From Bacteroidota bacterium (GTDB lineage: Bacteria > Zhuqueibacterota > JdFR-76 > DREG01), in contig JAUXJX010000076.1 in NCBI GenBank assembly GCA_030624545.1, positions 1 through 7,703 of the forward strand: DNA of 7,703 bases. The letters are read 5' to 3'. The notes beneath the pieces were generated by a model. That model did not search any database. It saw nothing but the letters and a program-made list of their open reading frames with translations, and had not been told where the DNA came from. Numbering within the stretch: position 1 is the stretch's first letter; each line of letters opens with the position of its first letter. The position numbers and the translations under genes are program-made. Positions 5,753 through 7,703 of the stretch are shown here, piece by piece.

Positions 5753-6058
5753 CTATTCCGCTTTAGCTGCCAGACCTTCCTGTTGATCTACTACATATTT
5801 TCGCAACTCCGGCGAGGGCTTAAAGTGGGGCACCTTCCTAGCCGGAATCGGCACGACCACGCCCGTCTTCGGATTACGACCCACTTTGGCTTTTCGATCC
5901 TTGAGACTGAAAGTCCCGAATCTTCTTAATTCTATCCTCTCCCCTTCAGCTAGTTTTTGTGTAATGACAGCAATAACTGCATCGATTACTGAAGCTGTTT
6001 CCAGTTTTGTCAATCCTGTTCCTTCGGCAATAATATCCACAAGATTTGCTTTATTCAA
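5753..6058 (-). CDS. HU/IHF-family nucleoid DNA-binding protein
   Basis: A complete 101-residue HU/IHF-family protein, about ten residues longer than E. coli HU owing to a C-terminal tail. It bends and packages DNA as a dimer. Visible signatures: helical start MNKANLVDIIAE (1-12); the second helix through ASVIDAVIAVITQKLAEG; IELRRFGTFSLKDRKAKVGRNP-type core (42-63) with the FGTF saddle strand; the DNA-intercalating arm tip R61-N62-P63 with KTG; and IPARKVPHFKPSPELR (71-86). It cannot be separated into HU or IHF subunit by eye; a homodimeric HU is likeliest since no second copy is seen. The start is a TTG, supported by AGGAGGT with seven bases of spacing and by the family N-terminus MNKxxLV. 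It follows sppA by 52 bases with no separate promoter visible and precedes the bS22-like gene. Confidence 0.96.
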   Translation of the reverse strand: MNKANLVDIIAEGTGLTKLETASVIDAVIAVITQKLAEGERIELRRFGTFSLKDRKAKVGRNPKTGVVVPIPARKVPHFKPSPELRKYVVDQQEGLAAKAE

Positions 6059-6071
6059 TTGGGAACCTCCT
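6059..6071 (-). promoter_or_regulatory. Ribosome-binding site that fixes the TTG start of the HU gene
   Basis: AGGAGGT at 6071-6065 on the minus strand lies seven bases (from GGAGG) before the TTG at 6058-6056. The N-terminus produced by this TTG is the standard HU opening, so both lines of evidence agree on a non-ATG start. Confidence 0.8.
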
Positions 6072-6110
6072 GTTCAGTTTTCAAATCAACCTTGCTAAAC
6101 CCGGAGTTTG

Positions 6111-7010
6111 CTAGTCAAAAAGCCCTTCCAAAGTGAATTGGTATTTCAGCGCCGGTGTCGCGTCCAATCTTTTCAAAACCTCATCCAGATCGCCGAAAAA
6201 TACGTCGAACAGCGTAAACTTCTTTTTCGGAAATCGATAGGTTTTGGGCTTGCCTTTGAGACCGGCCATTTCAGCGGCGATTCGAATCGCGTCCCCATAA
6301 TCGCCGAGCAGGTCAACCAGCCCGATTTCGAGTGCTTGCTTTCCGGTGAATACCCGGCCATCTGCGAGCGACAAAACCTTCTCCTCATCCATATCCCGGT
6401 TCTCCATGACGACTTCCACAAATTGTCGATAAGCGTCATCGATGTATTGCTGAAGCTGGGCCTTTTCGGCGCTTGTCATATCGCGATAGGGCGAGCCAAT
6501 GTCCTTGAACTTTCCGCTCTTGATCACATTAAACCGGACACCGATCTTTTCAAAAAGTCCCTTGAAATTTGGAATCTCCATGATTACGCCGATGCTCCCC
6601 GTGGTCGTGCCGGGATTTGCTATGATGGAGTCCGCGCCGCAAGCCACATAATATCCACCGGACGCCGCCACACTTCCCATGGAAACCACCACCGGCTTGT
6701 CCGATTCACGCACTGACTTAACGGCTTCGTAAATCTCCTGCGATGCGGCCACACCACCGCCAGGGGTATCGACTCGCAGGACGATGGCGCGAATCCCGTC
6801 GCTGTCGCGCATCCTTTCGATTTGGTGAACCGTCTTTCTGCTGTCGAGGATCACGCCTTCCAGCTCGACGAGACCGACTTTACTGCCGGAAAGTTCCAGG
6901 GAATTTCCAGTGGAGGAGATGCCAAAAATCCCCATTACAAAGAACAGAATTACGAAAAAAAAGCCGAATATGATCAAACCCCCGATAATCCAATCACTTT
7001 TTTTAGCCAT
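6111..7010 (-). CDS. sppA: Signal peptide peptidase SppA (membrane serine protease, S49 family)
   Basis: From the ATG at 7010 this is a 299-residue single-domain SppA, similar in length to B. subtilis SppA (335). It cleaves leftover signal peptides in the membrane. A single membrane segment (about 8-30, IIGGLIIFGFFFVILFFVMG) anchors it with the protease domain outside. Visible motifs: VGLVELEGVI (45-54); VLRVDTPGGGVAASQEIYEA (77-96); MGSVAASGGYYVA (111-123) with nucleophile S117; TTTGSIGVI (136-143); and IKSGKFKDIGSPYRDMT (163-179), where K169 aligns with the catalytic lysine K199 of the B. subtilis enzyme, 52 residues after the serine in both. ADGRVFTG and ALEIGLVDLLGDYGDAI follow. In-frame TTG codons at 7082, 7079 and 7076 could add 22-24 residues. 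I prefer the ATG because a near-consensus promoter occupies that upstream stretch. HU follows after 52 bases. Confidence 0.95.
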   Translation of the reverse strand: MAKKSDWIIGGLIIFGFFFVILFFVMGIFGISSTGNSLELSGSKVGLVELEGVILDSRKTVHQIERMRDSDGIRAIVLRVDTPGGGVAASQEIYEAVKSVRESDKPVVVSMGSVAASGGYYVACGADSIIANPGTTTGSIGVIMEIPNFKGLFEKIGVRFNVIKSGKFKDIGSPYRDMTSAEKAQLQQYIDDAYRQFVEVVMENRDMDEEKVLSLADGRVFTGKQALEIGLVDLLGDYGDAIRIAAEMAGLKGKPKTYRFPKKKFTLFDVFFGDLDEVLKRLDATPALKYQFTLEGLFD

Positions 7011-7047
7011 ATTAGCAATTCCATTCCATTTTCGAAAAAACGCATAT

Positions 7048-7076
7048 AGTATAGTAAAATTCGGCTGGTTTGTCAA
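7048..7076 (-). promoter_or_regulatory. Near-consensus sigma70 promoter for sppA and probably the HU and bS22-like genes
   Basis: On the minus strand a perfect -35 TTGACA (7076-7071) is separated by exactly 17 bases from TATACT (7053-7048), a 5/6 match to TATAAT. Transcription should begin at about 7041, giving a leader of roughly 30 bases before the sppA ATG at 7010. A GGAAT stretch gives a weak Shine-Dalgarno about eight bases before that ATG. This is the strongest promoter-like signal in the window. Confidence 0.82.
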
Positions 7077-7082
7077 CAACAA

Positions 7083-7190
7083 ATCTCCTTCAATTTCTGT
7101 AAGTTAGCGGGATTTCGTGAAAGCGACCGCCTGGTTTTAAGCACTGCCTCAATGTGTTTGGGGAAATGCCAGATATTCCCCCGGTATCAT
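7083..7190 (-). other. Intergenic region between pncB and sppA with a weak hairpin
   Basis: 108 bases with no gene. GGGGAA (7160-7165) and TTCCCC (7176-7181) can form a 6-base stem shortly after the pncB stop, but no U-tract follows, so an intrinsic terminator is not supported. At its other end AAGGAG (7090-7085) is a good Shine-Dalgarno-like sequence located 5 and 8 bases before in-frame TTG codons (7079 and 7076) of an extended sppA frame. Confidence 0.4.
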
Positions 7191-7703
7191 TCAGCCAGAA
7201 TCTGGATTTGAATGAGTCAACCGTTTCTTCAGTTCCCATAAACGCCGTGTGAGAAGAACCGGATAAATCTCCGGGTCGATCAGCTGTCTTACGCCGGACT
7301 CAAGCCGCTCTTCATCTCGCCGGCGAGTTTTTCTCATCTCTTCGATAGAAGGAAGTTCATAGACGAGCTTTCCCTTATCCATGATGCTGACGAGTAGGGG
7401 TTCGATTTCACCTATGTCACTAACGGGGATCGACTGGCGCCGCTCGGCTTCGAAAGGATGATACGACTCGATTGTATCCATCGTTCTGGGGTTTTCGTCC
7501 TCGAGGCTCAAGAGATCTGCTATGGCTCTCCCTTCCTTATTATATAGACGCCAAACACCTTTTTTGCCGGGAATTGGCGACTTTTCGGGAGAATCGGAAA
7601 TCTTCGTGGCCGGAAGCCATTGGTCGTCTTTTTGCACCGCCACCAGCTTATAAACGCCGCCCAACGCGGACGCGCCTTCGGAAGTGATCAGTTTGGTACC
7701 TAC
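7191..7703 (-). CDS. pncB: Nicotinate phosphoribosyltransferase, C-terminal part (cut by window edge)
   Basis: The frame is open to the right edge, leaving the last 170 residues of a protein usually about 450-500 long. The enzyme joins nicotinate to PRPP with ATP hydrolysis to make nicotinate mononucleotide, the salvage entry to NAD. The first visible residues VGTKLITSEGASALGGVYKL are the conserved segment near the end of the phosphoribosyltransferase barrel. They are followed by KISDSPEKSPIPGKKGVWRLYN and the C-terminal domain features of the Firmicutes-type (YueK-like) enzymes: a HP motif (YHPFEAE), ESIM-like LLVSIMDKGKLVYELP, and the ending IDPEIYPVLLTRRLWELKKRL. An internal TTG could be mistaken for a start at 7664, but the homology continues upstream without a break, so the true start lies outside. 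It is followed after about 110 bases by the sppA promoter. Functionally it pairs with nadK in NAD(P) supply. Confidence 0.92.
   Translation of the reverse strand, partial: VGTKLITSEGASALGGVYKLVAVQKDDQWLPATKISDSPEKSPIPGKKGVWRLYNKEGRAIADLLSLEDENPRTMDTIESYHPFEAERRQSIPVSDIGEIEPLLVSIMDKGKLVYELPSIEEMRKTRRRDEERLESGVRQLIDPEIYPVLLTRRLWELKKRLTHSNPDSG

Noticed and set aside
6108..6716. A 202-codon open frame on the plus strand antisense to sppA
   Set aside because: It lies wholly opposite a well-conserved sppA with intact catalytic motifs. Its translation shows no domain or compositional signature I recognise, and it looks like a shadow of the real gene's codon bias.
7160..7181. Hairpin after pncB as an intrinsic terminator
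   Set aside because: The 6-base stem is genuine but is followed by AAACACATTG on the minus strand with no U-tract, so I did not call a terminator.
1..7703. CRISPR array, insertion sequence, tRNA, toxin-antitoxin or defence cassette
   Set aside because: I found no direct repeats with regular spacing, transposase, terminal inverted repeats, tRNA cloverleaf or restriction/defence domain. All genes are on one strand and are recognisable core functions, so no new system is claimed.

Overview
The window is a compact bacterial chromosome segment in which every credible gene lies on the minus strand, so transcription runs from the right edge to the left. Reading in that direction: the C-terminal third of a nicotinate phosphoribosyltransferase (pncB, cut by the right edge); a signal peptide peptidase SppA; an HU/IHF-family DNA-binding protein; a very small, highly basic 31-residue protein of the COX24/AURKAIP1 (bS22-like) type; a large soluble hybrid sensor kinase (REC-PAS-GAF-HisKA-HATPase); both exonuclease VII subunits (xseA, xseB); NAD kinase (nadK); and a groES-groEL chaperonin operon, with groEL cut by the left edge after 32 codons. 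No gene-free stretch exceeds 300 bases; the longest is 427-646 (220 bases), which holds the groE control region.

Regulation can be partly read. The groE operon has a CIRCE operator (467-493) just downstream of a sigma70-like promoter, which is the HrcA heat-shock arrangement. sppA has a near-consensus promoter (TTGACA, 17-base spacer, TATACT) ending 37 bases before its likely ATG. This promoter probably also serves the HU and bS22-like genes, which follow after gaps of 52 and 38 bases. A 173-base gap then separates the kinase, which is followed after only 24 bases by xseA; xseB and nadK are more loosely spaced (74 and 135 bases). groES, groEL, HU and the small basic protein have strong Shine-Dalgarno sequences. 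The kinase, xseA, xseB and nadK have none that I can see.

Organism: base composition looks close to balanced. A COX24-like mini-protein, an HU protein of the long FCB/delta-like kind, SD-less genes next to SD-rich ones, HrcA/CIRCE control and a REC-PAS-GAF kinase suggest a free-living bacterium of the FCB superphylum or a nearby candidate phylum. That placement is an inference with low confidence.

Most of the content is housekeeping: NAD metabolism (pncB and nadK), DNA maintenance (xseAB and HU), and protein quality control (sppA and groESL). I see no mobile element, CRISPR array, RNA gene or obvious new defence system. The points most worth a second look are the 31-residue basic protein with its TTG start and 8/8 Shine-Dalgarno match, the sppA region where a promoter and an alternative translation start share the same bases, the groEL ribosome-binding site held in a hairpin loop, and the orphan kinase next to exonuclease VII.
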